The notes: generated from the sequence alone by a model not told the origin. 64,000 bases of DNA from Dongia sedimenti (GCA_030715195.1 JAUYVI010000004.1:582845-646844), one strand, 5' to 3'; positions 32,260 through 40,434 are shown, numbered from the stretch's first letter. Made by a program: numbers and translations.

Positions 32260-33132
32260 ATGAAGGTCTACGCATCGGCGCGCGGTTTGTTGCTGGCCAC
32301 TGCCTGCATCAGTGCCCTGCAAGGCTGTGCCTATAGCAGAGGCGGACCGCCGCCCGGCTATGATCCCAATCGCGGCGCCGGCGCGGCGCCGGTGCAGCAG
32401 GGACAGCAGGCCGCCAACAACACCAACGCCCCGTCCGGAAACTTCGGCTCCGTGGTCCAGGCCAAGGGCGTGGCCGGCTGCATGAACATCAACGAAGACC
32501 AGGTGCCGGTGAACTATTTCGAGACGGTCGGCGTGGCGACCGCCGCCGGCGCGGTCCTGGCGGCCCTGCTCGGCGCCGCGACCGGCGCCATCCTGTCGAA
32601 GAACCCCGGCCGGGGTGCCGCGACGGGTGCCATCATCGGCGGCGTGGCCGGCGGTGCCCTGGGCGCCGCGTCCGGCGTGCAGACCGCGGAGCAGAAGAAG
32701 TATTACGCTGTGCAGCTCGCGCGCTACGACTGCCAGCTCGAAGCCGCGCGGTCCGAGAACGCCAAGCTGAAGGCCTCCGGCGAGGCCTTGCAGGCTTCGG
32801 TCGACACCCTGACCCACCAGCTCGACCAGCTCGAGGACGACTACGCCAACAAGCGGATCACCAAGGCGCAGGCGCAGAAGGAGCTGGCCTCGATCGACGA
32901 GAGCTCCGCGGCGCTCAAGACCCGCCTCGGTTCGATGAAGGCCGACACCAACCAATACCAGCAGATGGCGGCGCAGACGCAGCAGATGGCCCAGGGCACC
33001 CGCCGGAAGATCGACGAAGCGCGCGTCGATGAGCTCGACAACCAGATCGCCGACATGCGCGACCAGAACGAGCAGCTGGAGCGGCAGTACGACGAGCTGC
33101 TGGAGCGCCGCAAGGCCGTGGTGCTGCAATGA
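32260..33132 (+). CDS. Lipoprotein with glycine-zipper and coiled-coil segments
   Basis: The ATG at 32260, behind a gagg ribosome-binding site, gives 290 residues with a lipoprotein signal peptide; the lipobox LQGC places the lipidated cysteine at residue 23. A Gly/Ala-rich segment (about 90-135; AATGAIIGGVAGGALGAASG) resembles glycine-zipper motifs of envelope proteins, which can insert into membranes. Residues 150-290 are a long coiled coil. Outer-membrane sorting is likely but not shown. The stop overlaps the next start (ATGA). Its upstream in-frame extension to 32215 would destroy the signal peptide and is rejected. Confidence 0.85.
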   Translation: MKVYASARGLLLATACISALQGCAYSRGGPPPGYDPNRGAGAAPVQQGQQAANNTNAPSGNFGSVVQAKGVAGCMNINEDQVPVNYFETVGVATAAGAVLAALLGAATGAILSKNPGRGAATGAIIGGVAGGALGAASGVQTAEQKKYYAVQLARYDCQLEAARSENAKLKASGEALQASVDTLTHQLDQLEDDYANKRITKAQAQKELASIDESSAALKTRLGSMKADTNQYQQMAAQTQQMAQGTRRKIDEARVDELDNQIADMRDQNEQLERQYDELLERRKAVVLQ

Positions 33133-33665
33133 GCGGAGGAATCTTCGGCATTGCCGGCCGGATTGCGCCGGTCCTGCTGCTCGCGCTCCTTGGTGGCGGC
33201 GTGAGCGGCTGCTCCTCTTCTTGCACTGGCGATCCGCGCACCGACAATTACTTCTGTGCGCAGAAGAACATGTCCTCCTATCAGAACCGGCTGAACCAGA
33301 CCCAGCAATCGGCCGAGAACCTGCAGGACGAGAACGTGCAGCTGCAGCGTCAGAACGAGGACCTCGCGGCGCAGCGGCAGGACCTCAACCAGCAGATCGA
33401 CAAGGTCTCGGTCGAGCTCCGCAATCTCGACGCCGAGCTCGGCAAGATGAACGCACGCATCAAGGCGGCGCGTTCGAACGGCAACGTCAACCAGCAGAAG
33501 CTGACCCAGGCCTCGCGCGAACTGCAGCGGGTCCAGGACCAGAGCAAGCTGGCGCAGACCGACACCAGTAGCCCCCTGGCCCAGCGCCAGGCGGAGCTCG
33601 ATCGCCTGAAGAAGCGCACCCAGGAGCTCGAAGCCGACATCGACGCGATCCTGCAGGCCCACTGA
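33129..33665 (+). CDS. Small coiled-coil lipoprotein, last gene of the Srf-like cluster
   Basis: A 178-residue lipoprotein; the lipobox VSGC gives the lipidated cysteine at 28. Nearly the whole mature chain (about 50-178) is heptad-patterned and Gln/Glu/Arg-rich, so it should be a rod-like coiled coil, possibly partnering the preceding lipoprotein and the coiled coil of the SUMF1-fold protein. No catalytic motif is visible. After the stop there is only a weak hairpin followed by a T-run (33675-33703), so the cluster may end here. Confidence 0.82.
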   Translation: MSGGIFGIAGRIAPVLLLALLGGGVSGCSSSCTGDPRTDNYFCAQKNMSSYQNRLNQTQQSAENLQDENVQLQRQNEDLAAQRQDLNQQIDKVSVELRNLDAELGKMNARIKAARSNGNVNQQKLTQASRELQRVQDQSKLAQTDTSSPLAQRQAELDRLKKRTQELEADIDAILQAH

Positions 33666-33674
33666 TCCAGCCTA

Positions 33675-33703
33675 ACCCGCTGATAGATTGGGTGTTTTTC
33701 TCC
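33675..33703 (+). terminator. Possible weak terminator after the Srf-like cluster
   Basis: A short inverted repeat (aaccc ... gggt) with a ten-base loop is followed by gtttttc. The stem is only four to five pairs, so termination would be inefficient. Confidence 0.3.
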
Positions 33704-33758
33704 GTCCCACAGAGAATATTCTGGTTCTGTTCCTAATTCTTGACTCCGGCACTTGTGA

Positions 33759-33773
33759 GAACACATGATGAAC
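33759..33773 (+). promoter_or_regulatory. LexA (SOS) box of the imuA-imuB-dnaE2 operon
   Basis: The sequence GAAC-acatgat-GAAC is a perfect match to the alphaproteobacterial LexA direct repeat GAAC-N7-GAAC. It ends two bases before the ATG at 33776, so LexA bound here would cover the transcription or translation start. It also shows that the upstream TTG at 33740 is not the gene start. Confidence 0.9.
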
Positions 33774-33775
33774 AT

Positions 33776-34624
33776 ATGCCTGAGCCTGACGCCCTTGCCG
33801 CCAACCAGAACCGCCCAGCCGAGGCCCTTGGCATCGCTGCGCTGCGCGATCAGGTCGCGCGGCTGGAGCGGGCCGGTACGGTCCCGGGTCCTCGCGGCAA
33901 GCTGCACCCGATAACCCTCGGCGCGCCGGAACTGGACCGGCACCTCCCCGGGGGCGGCCTGTCCCGGGGCGCCTTGCATGAAGTGGCCGGCGCAGGTGCG
34001 GACCGGGAGCAGGGCGCGGCGGCGGCCGGCTTCGCCGCGCTCTGGCTCGCGCGCCTGCAGGACTCCGGGCCGGTGCTCTGGATCGTGCGCGCCGGCAGCC
34101 GCGCCGCGATCGATCTCCATGCCCACGGCCTCCATCAGCAGCGCCTCGATCCGAAGCGCCTGATCCTGGTCGCGGCCAAGCGCGACGACGAAGCCCTTTG
34201 GGCGATGGAAGAGGGATTGAAGGCGAAAAGCCTCGGTGCGGTGCTGGGTGAGATCGAGACGCTCGATCTCACCGCCAGCCGCCGCTTGCAGCTCGCGGCG
34301 GAGGCGGGCGGCGTCACCGCCTTCGTGCTGCGGCGCTGGCGGGTGATGGAACGCGCCACGCGCGATGCCGCGCAGCCGATCGCCGCGGTCACCCGCTGGC
34401 GCATCGCCGCGCTGCCGACGACGCAGGAAATCGGCTGGCGCGTCGAGCTCACGCGCTGCCGGGGCGGCAAGCCCGGTAGCTGGATCATGGAGAGAGCGGA
34501 TGGATCGGACGAGTTCCACATCCAATGGGAACGAGGGCAACCGGAACGGGCCGCGCCGCTATCTGGCGATCTGGCTCCGCTTCTGGGCGGCCGATCGCTG
34601 GCGGCGGGCGCACGCACCGGCTGA
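33776..34624 (+). CDS. imuA: ImuA, RecA-like accessory protein of SOS mutagenesis
   Basis: A 282-residue protein of the ImuA (SulA/RecA-like) family, first gene of the damage-inducible imuA-imuB-dnaE2 cassette. Landmarks are the LGAPELDRHLPGGGLSRGALHEVAGAG segment, where RecA would have its P-loop, and LWIVRAG (Walker B-like area). The family is thought to link the mutasome to RecA. The ATG at 33776 directly follows the LexA box. The 3' end overlaps imuB by 125 bases in another frame. Confidence 0.9.
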   Translation: MPEPDALAANQNRPAEALGIAALRDQVARLERAGTVPGPRGKLHPITLGAPELDRHLPGGGLSRGALHEVAGAGADREQGAAAAGFAALWLARLQDSGPVLWIVRAGSRAAIDLHAHGLHQQRLDPKRLILVAAKRDDEALWAMEEGLKAKSLGAVLGEIETLDLTASRRLQLAAEAGGVTAFVLRRWRVMERATRDAAQPIAAVTRWRIAALPTTQEIGWRVELTRCRGGKPGSWIMERADGSDEFHIQWERGQPERAAPLSGDLAPLLGGRSLAAGARTG

Positions 34625-36110
34625 TCGACCATCGGACCGGCCGTTCGTTCTGGTCGAGACGGTTGGCCCGCGCCGTCAGGTGATGGCGGCCGACCCGCGC
34701 GCCTTGGCCTGCGGCATCGCGCCCGGCATGGGCGTCGCCGATGCCCAGGCCTTGCTGCCGGATCTCCTGGTCTTGCCGGCCGATCCGGCCGGCGATCTCG
34801 CGGCCTTGCATCGCCTCGCCGAATGGGCGACCCGCTTCTCGCCGCTGGTCGCGCCCGATCCCGATGACGGGTTGATGCTCGACATCACCGGCTGCGCCCA
34901 TCTCTGGGCCCCGGGAGACAGCGGCGAGGAGAAGCTGCTGGCCGATGCTCTGCGCCGTCTGCGCAGCCACGGCTTCGACGTCACCGGCGCCATCGCCGGC
35001 ACGATCGGCGGCGCCTGGGCCGCGGCGCGGTTCAGCACCGGCGGCGCGATCATCCCGGCCGGTGCCGTCTCCGGCGCCCTCGCCGCCCTGCCGGTGCAGG
35101 CTTTGCGCATCGACGCGGCGACCGCCGACGGGCTGCAGCGCCTGGGCCTGCGCAAGATCGGCGATCTCTATCCGATGAAGCGCGCCGGATTGGCGCAGCG
35201 CTTCGGCAATGCGCTGATCACGCGCCTGGACCAGGCCTTGGGCTGCGCCGCGGAGACGCTCTCGCCACTGCTGCCGCCGCCGGAGCATCGGATCGGCCTC
35301 GGCTTCGGCGAGCCGATCGCGGCGCCGGAGCAGGTCCGCCGCGTCTCGGAGATCCTGGTCGAGCGCCTGGCGCGGGAGCTCGCCGAGCACCAGCGCGGCG
35401 CCCGCGCGCTCAAGCTCTCCGCCTATCGGATCGACGGCGTGGTCTCCACGCTCGCGATCGGCACCGCGCGGGCGAGTGCGGAGCCCCGGCATCTCTTTCA
35501 TCTCATCGCCGAGAAGCTGGAGCGGATCGATCCCGGGCCCGGCATCGAATTCATGAGTCTCGCCGCCGAGCGCACCGAGATCGTGACCCCGCTGCAATCC
35601 GGCATGATCGACCCCGGCCTAATCGATTTGGACGAGGCCGCGGTCTCCGCCGCCGACCTCGCCCCGTTGATGGACCGCCTCGCCAACCGCCTCGGGCCGG
35701 AACGCCTGGCGCGGCCGGTGCCGGTCGAGAGCCATGTGCCGGAACGCGCGGTCAAGCTGGCGGCGCCGCTGGAAGATCAGAAAAAGACTCAATGGCCGAA
35801 GCTGCCGCCGCGCCCAACGCGCCTGTTGCCCAATCCCGAACCGATCGAGGTGATGGCGCCGGTGCCGGACGATCCGCCGATCACCTTCCGCTGGCGCCGC
35901 ATCCTGCACCGCGTGACCTGGGCCGAGGGACCGGAGCGCGTGGCGCCGGAATGGTGGCGCCCCGCCAGCAGCGACGCCAATGAGAGTCAGGAGACCCGCG
36001 ATTACTACCGGGTGCAGGACGAAAGCGGCAGCCGCTACTGGCTCTACCGCGCCGGCCTCTATCAGGCTGAGAAGCAGCCGCGCTGGTTCCTGCACGGTGT
36101 CTTTGCCTAG
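34500..36110 (+). CDS. imuB: ImuB, Y-family polymerase-like protein
   Basis: A 536-residue ImuB, a Y-family polymerase relative without polymerase activity that bridges ImuA, DnaE2 and the beta clamp. The N-terminal block RRYLAIWLRFWAADRWRRA and the DGLMLDITGCAHLWAPG segment are typical; the acidic catalytic residues of active Y-family enzymes are not kept there. I chose the ATG at 34500 because the conserved RYLAIWL block (about 34555) already lies inside imuA, so a long overlap is unavoidable. The C-terminus has the usual WWRP and RDYYRVQDESGSRYWLYR motifs. Only 13 bases separate it from dnaE2. Confidence 0.9.
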   Translation: MDRTSSTSNGNEGNRNGPRRYLAIWLRFWAADRWRRAHAPADRPSDRPFVLVETVGPRRQVMAADPRALACGIAPGMGVADAQALLPDLLVLPADPAGDLAALHRLAEWATRFSPLVAPDPDDGLMLDITGCAHLWAPGDSGEEKLLADALRRLRSHGFDVTGAIAGTIGGAWAAARFSTGGAIIPAGAVSGALAALPVQALRIDAATADGLQRLGLRKIGDLYPMKRAGLAQRFGNALITRLDQALGCAAETLSPLLPPPEHRIGLGFGEPIAAPEQVRRVSEILVERLARELAEHQRGARALKLSAYRIDGVVSTLAIGTARASAEPRHLFHLIAEKLERIDPGPGIEFMSLAAERTEIVTPLQSGMIDPGLIDLDEAAVSAADLAPLMDRLANRLGPERLARPVPVESHVPERAVKLAAPLEDQKKTQWPKLPPRPTRLLPNPEPIEVMAPVPDDPPITFRWRRILHRVTWAEGPERVAPEWWRPASSDANESQETRDYYRVQDESGSRYWLYRAGLYQAEKQPRWFLHGVFA

Positions 36111-36123
36111 TGGTTCCTGATCC

Positions 36124-39100
36124 ATGGCCTATGTCGAGCTCTCCGCCTGCACCAATTTCAGCTTCCTCGAAGGCGCCTCCCATGCCGAGGAGCTGGTGGA
36201 GGCTGCCGAACGCGTCGGCCACAAGGCGATCGCCATCGCCGACCGCAACTCGCTCGCCGGCATCGCCCGCGCGCATGAGGCTTGCAAGACCCTGAACTTC
36301 CGCCTGGTGGTCGGCTGCCGCCTGACCTTCCGCGACGGGCGCGAGGTGCTGGCCTTTCCGACCGACCGCTTCGCCTATGGAAGGCTCTGCGAGCTGCTGA
36401 CGGCGGGGCGGCGGCGCGCGCCCAAGGGCGAATGCCATCTCGACTATGCCGACCTGGTGCAATGGGGCGAGGGGATGATCCTGGTGGCGCTGACACCGGA
36501 AACGGAGGACGCGACCTTCCCAACCTTCCTCACCCACCTCAAACGCGACTTCCCGAAGCGCGCCCACCTTGCGCTCTGCCATCGCTATCACGGCGACGAC
36601 CGGCGGCGACTGGAGCGGGATCAGGCCTTGGCCGACCGGATCGGCCTGCCGACGGTCGCGATCAACGACGTGCGCTATCACGCGCCCGAGCGGCGGATGC
36701 TGGCCGACATCCTCACCTGCATCCGCCACACCTGCACCATCGACGAGGCCGGCTATCGCCTGCGCAAGAATGCCGAGCGGCATCTGAAGCCGGAGGCGGA
36801 GATGCGCCGGCTGTTCCGCGGCTTCGAGGCGGCGGTCGATCGCAGCGGTGCCATCGCCGAACGCTGCCGCTTCAGCATGGACGAGCTCAAATACGAATAC
36901 CCGACCGAGGTGGTCGGCCCGGACGAGACTGCGCAGCAGACCTTGACGCGGCTCGCCTGGGAAGGCGCCGATTGGCGCTACCCTGCGGGCGTGCCGGAAG
37001 CGGTGAAGAAGCAGATCGGCGAGGAACTGGCACTGATCGAGCAGCTCGATTTCGCACCCTACTTTCTCACCGTCCACGACATCGTGCGCTTCGCCAAGTC
37101 CGAGAACATCCTTTGCCAGGGCCGCGGCTCGGCGGCCAATTCCGCGATCTGCTATTGCCTCGGGATCACCTCGATCGACCCGGCCGAGGGCAATTCGCTG
37201 TTCGCCCGTTTCATCAGCGCCGAGCGCGGCGAGAAGCCGGACATCGACGTCGATTTCGAGCATGAAGAGCGCGAGCGGGTGATCCAATACGTCTATCGGA
37301 AATACGGCCGCGACCGCGCCGGCCTGGCGGCGACGGTGATCCGCTATCGCTCCCGCTCGGCGATCCGCGATGTCGGCAAGGCGCTCGGCCTCTCGACCGA
37401 CGTGACCGATACGCTGGCCAAGACCATCTGGGGCTGGTCGCAGGAGATCGTGCCGGAGGAGCGGGTGCGCCAGCTCGGCCTCGATCCCGCCGATGCGCGC
37501 CTCGCGATGGCGCTGCACTATGCCCGCGCGCTGATCGGCTTCCCGCGCCATCTCTCGCAGCATGTCGGCGGCATGGTGATCTCGCGCGGGCCCCTGTCCT
37601 CGCTGGTGCCGATCGAGAATGCGGCGATGGCAGACCGCACCGTCATCCAATGGGACAAGGACGATCTCGAATCCCTGGGGCTGATGAAGGTCGATATCCT
37701 GGCGCTCGGCATGCTGACCTGCATCCACAAGGCCTTCGATCTGATCGTCAAGCAAGGCGGGCCGCAATACACCCTCGCCACGGTGCCGCAGGACGACACG
37801 GCAACCTACGATATGCTCTGCCGCGCCGACACGATCGGCGTGTTCCAGGTGGAGAGCCGGGCGCAGATGAGCATGCTGCCGCGCCTCAAACCGCGGAAGC
37901 TCTACGACCTCACCATCGAGGTCGCGATCGTGCGCCCCGGTCCGATCCAGGGCGACATGGTGCATCCTTACTTGCGCCGGCGCGAAGGGCGCGAGCCGAT
38001 CGACTACCAAGGCCATCCGGAGCTCGAGCGGATTCTCGGCAAGACCCTGGGCGTGCCGCTGTTCCAGGAGCAGGCGATGCGGATCGCCATCGAATGCGCC
38101 GGCTTCACGCCGGACCAGGCCGACGGGTTGCGCCGTTCGATGGCGACCTTCCGCCACAACGGCGATGTCGACAAGTACCGCGTGCCCTTCATGGAGGGCA
38201 TGCGCCGGCACGGCTACAACATGGAGTTTGCCGAGCGCTGCTTCCGGCAGATCGAAGGCTTCGGCAATTACGGCTTCCCGGAATCCCATGCCGCGAGCTT
38301 CGCCTTGCTCGCCTATATCTCCGCCTGGATCAAATGCCGGCACCCGGCGGTGTTCGCCACCGCGCTGCTGAACAGCCAGCCCATGGGCTTCTACCAGCCG
38401 GCGCAGATCGTGCGCGACGCGGTCCTCCACGGCGTCGCGGTGCGGCCGGTCGATATCAATCTGAGCGAATGGGATTGCACGCTGGAAGATACGCCGGATG
38501 GAATCTTCGACCCCTCACCCCGCCCTCTCCCGCAAGGGGAGAGGGAGGTCTTATTCCGCGCTCCGCGCGTAAGTAACTCTGACCCTCTCGCCGTGCAGCG
38601 AAAAGAATCCCCCTCTCCCCTTGCGGGAGAGGGCTGGGGTGAGGGGTCGACGGGTCTATCCGCCCTCCCGCCAAAACACCCCGCCATCCGCCTCGGCTTC
38701 CGCCAGGCCAAGGGCCTCGGCGAAAAGGAGATCGCCCGCCTGCTCGCGGCACGGGGCGAAGGCTATCGCAGCGCCGAGCAGCTTTGGCGGCGCGCGGAAC
38801 TGGAAGCGCGCACCCTCGGCCAGCTCGCCAATGCCGATGCCTTCCGCTCGATCGGCCTCGATCGCCGGCAGGCGCTCTGGACGGTGCGGGGGTTGGGCGA
38901 GAAGCCGCTGCCGCTGTTTGCCGCACAGGAAGCGGTGATGGCGATTCATGCCGAGGAAGGCGCCGGCCTGCCGGAGATGCCGCTCTCGCAGCATGTGATC
39001 GAGGATTACCGCGCGCTGCAGCTCAGCCTGAAGCGGCATCCGATGGCTTTCCTGCGCGCGCACTTGGCACGGCGCGGCATGATTGCCAGCGACGGACTCG

Positions 39101-39567
39101 CGGCTTGCAAGAACGGCCAGAAGATCGCCGTCGCCGGCCTGGTCCTGGTGCGGCAGCGGCCGGGCACCGCCAGCGGCGTCATCTTCATGACCCTCGAGGA
39201 CGAGCGCGGCATCGTCAATGTCGTGGTCTGGAGCCACCTGTTCGAGAGGGCGCGCGGCGTGGTGATGAGCGCGAAGCTGATCGGCTGCGAAGGCAAGCTG
39301 CAAGTCGAGGGGCAGGCGCCGCACCAGGTGATCCATGTGGTCGCGGAACGCCTCACCGATCTCAGCGGCCTGCTGCAGAGCCTGCGCGAGGATTCCGCAG
39401 CACCGATCGAGAACCCGCAGGCGCCGGACCAGCCCTTCCGGCTGCCGCTCGCCTATGCCGATGCGGTGGTGCATCACAACACCAGGCCCGATCCCCGTGA
39501 TCCGGCGCCGCCGGCACACTGGGATCCGCCGGCGGTCCTGGACATCCGCAGCCGAGATTTCCACTGA
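36124..39567 (+). CDS. dnaE2: DnaE2, error-prone DNA polymerase III alpha subunit, with an in-frame repeat insertion
   Basis: A 1147-residue C-family polymerase for SOS mutagenesis. The PHP domain opens with YVELSACTNFSFLEGASHAEELV. The polymerase core shows GRGSAANSAICYCLGIT and the catalytic acidic motif PDIDVDFEHEER. A helix-hairpin-helix region and an OB domain (about 1000-1090) follow. Residues about 795-852 are not family sequence: they are encoded by a palindromic repeat (38511-38646) placed between EDTPDG and HPAIRLGFR, a variable loop in the family, and the reading frame stays open. The protein is probably still functional. It is controlled from the LexA box before imuA. Confidence 0.93.
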   Translation: MAYVELSACTNFSFLEGASHAEELVEAAERVGHKAIAIADRNSLAGIARAHEACKTLNFRLVVGCRLTFRDGREVLAFPTDRFAYGRLCELLTAGRRRAPKGECHLDYADLVQWGEGMILVALTPETEDATFPTFLTHLKRDFPKRAHLALCHRYHGDDRRRLERDQALADRIGLPTVAINDVRYHAPERRMLADILTCIRHTCTIDEAGYRLRKNAERHLKPEAEMRRLFRGFEAAVDRSGAIAERCRFSMDELKYEYPTEVVGPDETAQQTLTRLAWEGADWRYPAGVPEAVKKQIGEELALIEQLDFAPYFLTVHDIVRFAKSENILCQGRGSAANSAICYCLGITSIDPAEGNSLFARFISAERGEKPDIDVDFEHEERERVIQYVYRKYGRDRAGLAATVIRYRSRSAIRDVGKALGLSTDVTDTLAKTIWGWSQEIVPEERVRQLGLDPADARLAMALHYARALIGFPRHLSQHVGGMVISRGPLSSLVPIENAAMADRTVIQWDKDDLESLGLMKVDILALGMLTCIHKAFDLIVKQGGPQYTLATVPQDDTATYDMLCRADTIGVFQVESRAQMSMLPRLKPRKLYDLTIEVAIVRPGPIQGDMVHPYLRRREGREPIDYQGHPELERILGKTLGVPLFQEQAMRIAIECAGFTPDQADGLRRSMATFRHNGDVDKYRVPFMEGMRRHGYNMEFAERCFRQIEGFGNYGFPESHAASFALLAYISAWIKCRHPAVFATALLNSQPMGFYQPAQIVRDAVLHGVAVRPVDINLSEWDCTLEDTPDGIFDPSPRPLPQGEREVLFRAPRVSNSDPLAVQRKESPSPLAGEGWGEGSTGLSALPPKHPAIRLGFRQAKGLGEKEIARLLAARGEGYRSAEQLWRRAELEARTLGQLANADAFRSIGLDRRQALWTVRGLGEKPLPLFAAQEAVMAIHAEEGAGLPEMPLSQHVIEDYRALQLSLKRHPMAFLRAHLARRGMIASDGLAACKNGQKIAVAGLVLVRQRPGTASGVIFMTLEDERGIVNVVVWSHLFERARGVVMSAKLIGCEGKLQVEGQAPHQVIHVVAERLTDLSGLLQSLREDSAAPIENPQAPDQPFRLPLAYADAVVHHNTRPDPRDPAPPAHWDPPAVLDIRSRDFH
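38511..38646. repeat. Palindromic repeat element inserted in frame in dnaE2
   Basis: Two arms, 38511-38546 and 38608-38646, are near-perfect inverted copies of each other across about 60 bases. Each arm also folds on itself as ccctctccc-gcaag-gggagaggg. Translation gives PSPRPLPQGERE and SPSPLAGEGWGEG, sequences commonly seen where this kind of proteobacterial intergenic repeat is read as protein. It is comparable in behaviour to the protein-coding palindromic elements of Rickettsia, though not shown to be related to them. Confidence 0.88.
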
Positions 39568-39636
39568 GGCGCAGCCGGGATTTTCACTGAGGCGCAGCCG
39601 GGATTTTCACTGAGGCGCAGCCGGGATTTCCACTGA
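39551..39636 (+). repeat. 23-bp tandem repeat spanning the dnaE2 stop codon
   Basis: Three full units and one partial unit: 39551-39573, 39574-39596, 39597-39619 and 39620-39636. The consensus is gccgggattttcact followed by gaggcgca. Units differ only by ga/gg and tcc/ttc changes. The first unit supplies the last codons and the TGA of dnaE2; the others repeat that end three more times downstream. Confidence 0.92.
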
Positions 39637-39776
39637 CCCCCGCTTCGCGCTATGCTTGTCCTCGCGAGCTTCGTTCGGGGAGACTTCCAACGGCCGACCA
39701 CGCGGATCCCAGCAACCATCATCCGGATGTTCTGGCGGTCCGTCAGTATTGGGAGGAGAAGCGCCGCGGCCGGCCG

Positions 39777-40142
39777 ATGCCGGCGCGGGCCGATATCGAC
39801 CCCATCGAGCTTCGGCGCTTCCTGCCCGGCATCATCCTGATCGACGTGGTCGATGACGAACGCCGCTATGTCTATCGGCTGGTCGGCACCCGCGAGGTCG
39901 CCATGCGCGGCAAGGACCCGACCGGCCAGTCCATGGTCGAGGGCTTCTTCGCCCCCAACCTCGAAGCGGCACTCGCCATCCCGGACCAGGTCGTGGCGAC
40001 GCGGGCACCGCTCTTCGTGCATCGGGATTTCATCGCCCCGGACGGACGGCTCGGCTATGAGGACCTGATCATGCTGCCGCTTTCAGAAGACGGCCTCAAG
40101 GTCACCATGATCATGGGCTATACCCATCACCGCCTGGCATAG
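39777..40142 (+). CDS. PAS_5-type PAS domain protein, 5' end uncertain
   Basis: From the ATG at 39777 the product has 121 residues of a PAS_5 domain (MPARADIDPIELRRFLPGI, YRLVGTREV, LPLSEDG). The reading frame stays open upstream and encodes VRQYWEEKRRGRP directly before that methionine. This matches the YWEAKRGRRP found at the same place in the PAS_5-ArsN2 protein at 44943, so the true N-terminus probably lies further upstream. No ATG, GTG or TTG exists in that frame back into the tandem repeat; a CTG at 39732 is a candidate. The gene may use a rare start or have a damaged 5' end. The ligand is unknown. It overlaps the convergent DUF2061 gene by 16 bases. Confidence 0.72.
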   Translation: MPARADIDPIELRRFLPGIILIDVVDDERRYVYRLVGTREVAMRGKDPTGQSMVEGFFAPNLEAALAIPDQVVATRAPLFVHRDFIAPDGRLGYEDLIMLPLSEDGLKVTMIMGYTHHRLA

Positions 40143-40312
40143 ACCTTCCAAAGCCGCGCATGCAGCCAGTAGGCGAAGCTGCCGACCATGCCGCCAAGCA
40201 GGGCGATCACGAGGCCAAGTCCGGCGGAACCGGTCACGGCGTAGCTGACCGCAAAGCCGATGGCCATCTGCGCCACCGCCCATATTCCCGATTTCACCAG
40301 ATCGTTCATCAT
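40127..40312 (-). CDS. DUF2061 small membrane protein
   Basis: A 61-residue protein with two predicted membrane helices (about 8-27 and 30-47) and the C-terminal motif YWLHARLWK, as in the DUF2061 family of unknown function. The ATG at 40312 lies 14 bases from a perfect Fur-like palindrome, so its expression is probably controlled by iron or manganese. The next gene upstream on the same strand encodes a manganese exporter, which fits a metal-linked role, but no function is established. Confidence 0.75.
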   Translation of the reverse strand: MMNDLVKSGIWAVAQMAIGFAVSYAVTGSAGLGLVIALLGGMVGSFAYWLHARLWKVYARR

Positions 40313-40326
40313 CGTGCGTCTTGTAG

Positions 40327-40353
40327 TTCAATTGAGAATCATTCTCAATTGAA
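40327..40353. promoter_or_regulatory. Perfect 27-bp palindrome resembling a Fur box
   Basis: Two 13-base arms (40327-40339 and 40341-40353) are exact reverse complements around one central base; the core reads ttgagaatcattctcaa. This is very close to Fur-family operators. It sits just before the DUF2061 start and after the stop of the Mn exporter gene. Fur, Mur and Irr cannot be told apart from sequence alone. Confidence 0.75.
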
Positions 40354-40434
40354 TATGGTGCGCCGCGGATCTTCGGCAAGCGGCAAAATCCCGATCCCGG
40401 CAATCGAAGAAATCGATCGCCGAGCGTCAACGCC

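Noticed and set aside
38511-38646. Frameshift or pseudogene in dnaE2
   Set aside because: The insertion keeps the reading frame and all catalytic motifs on both sides are intact.
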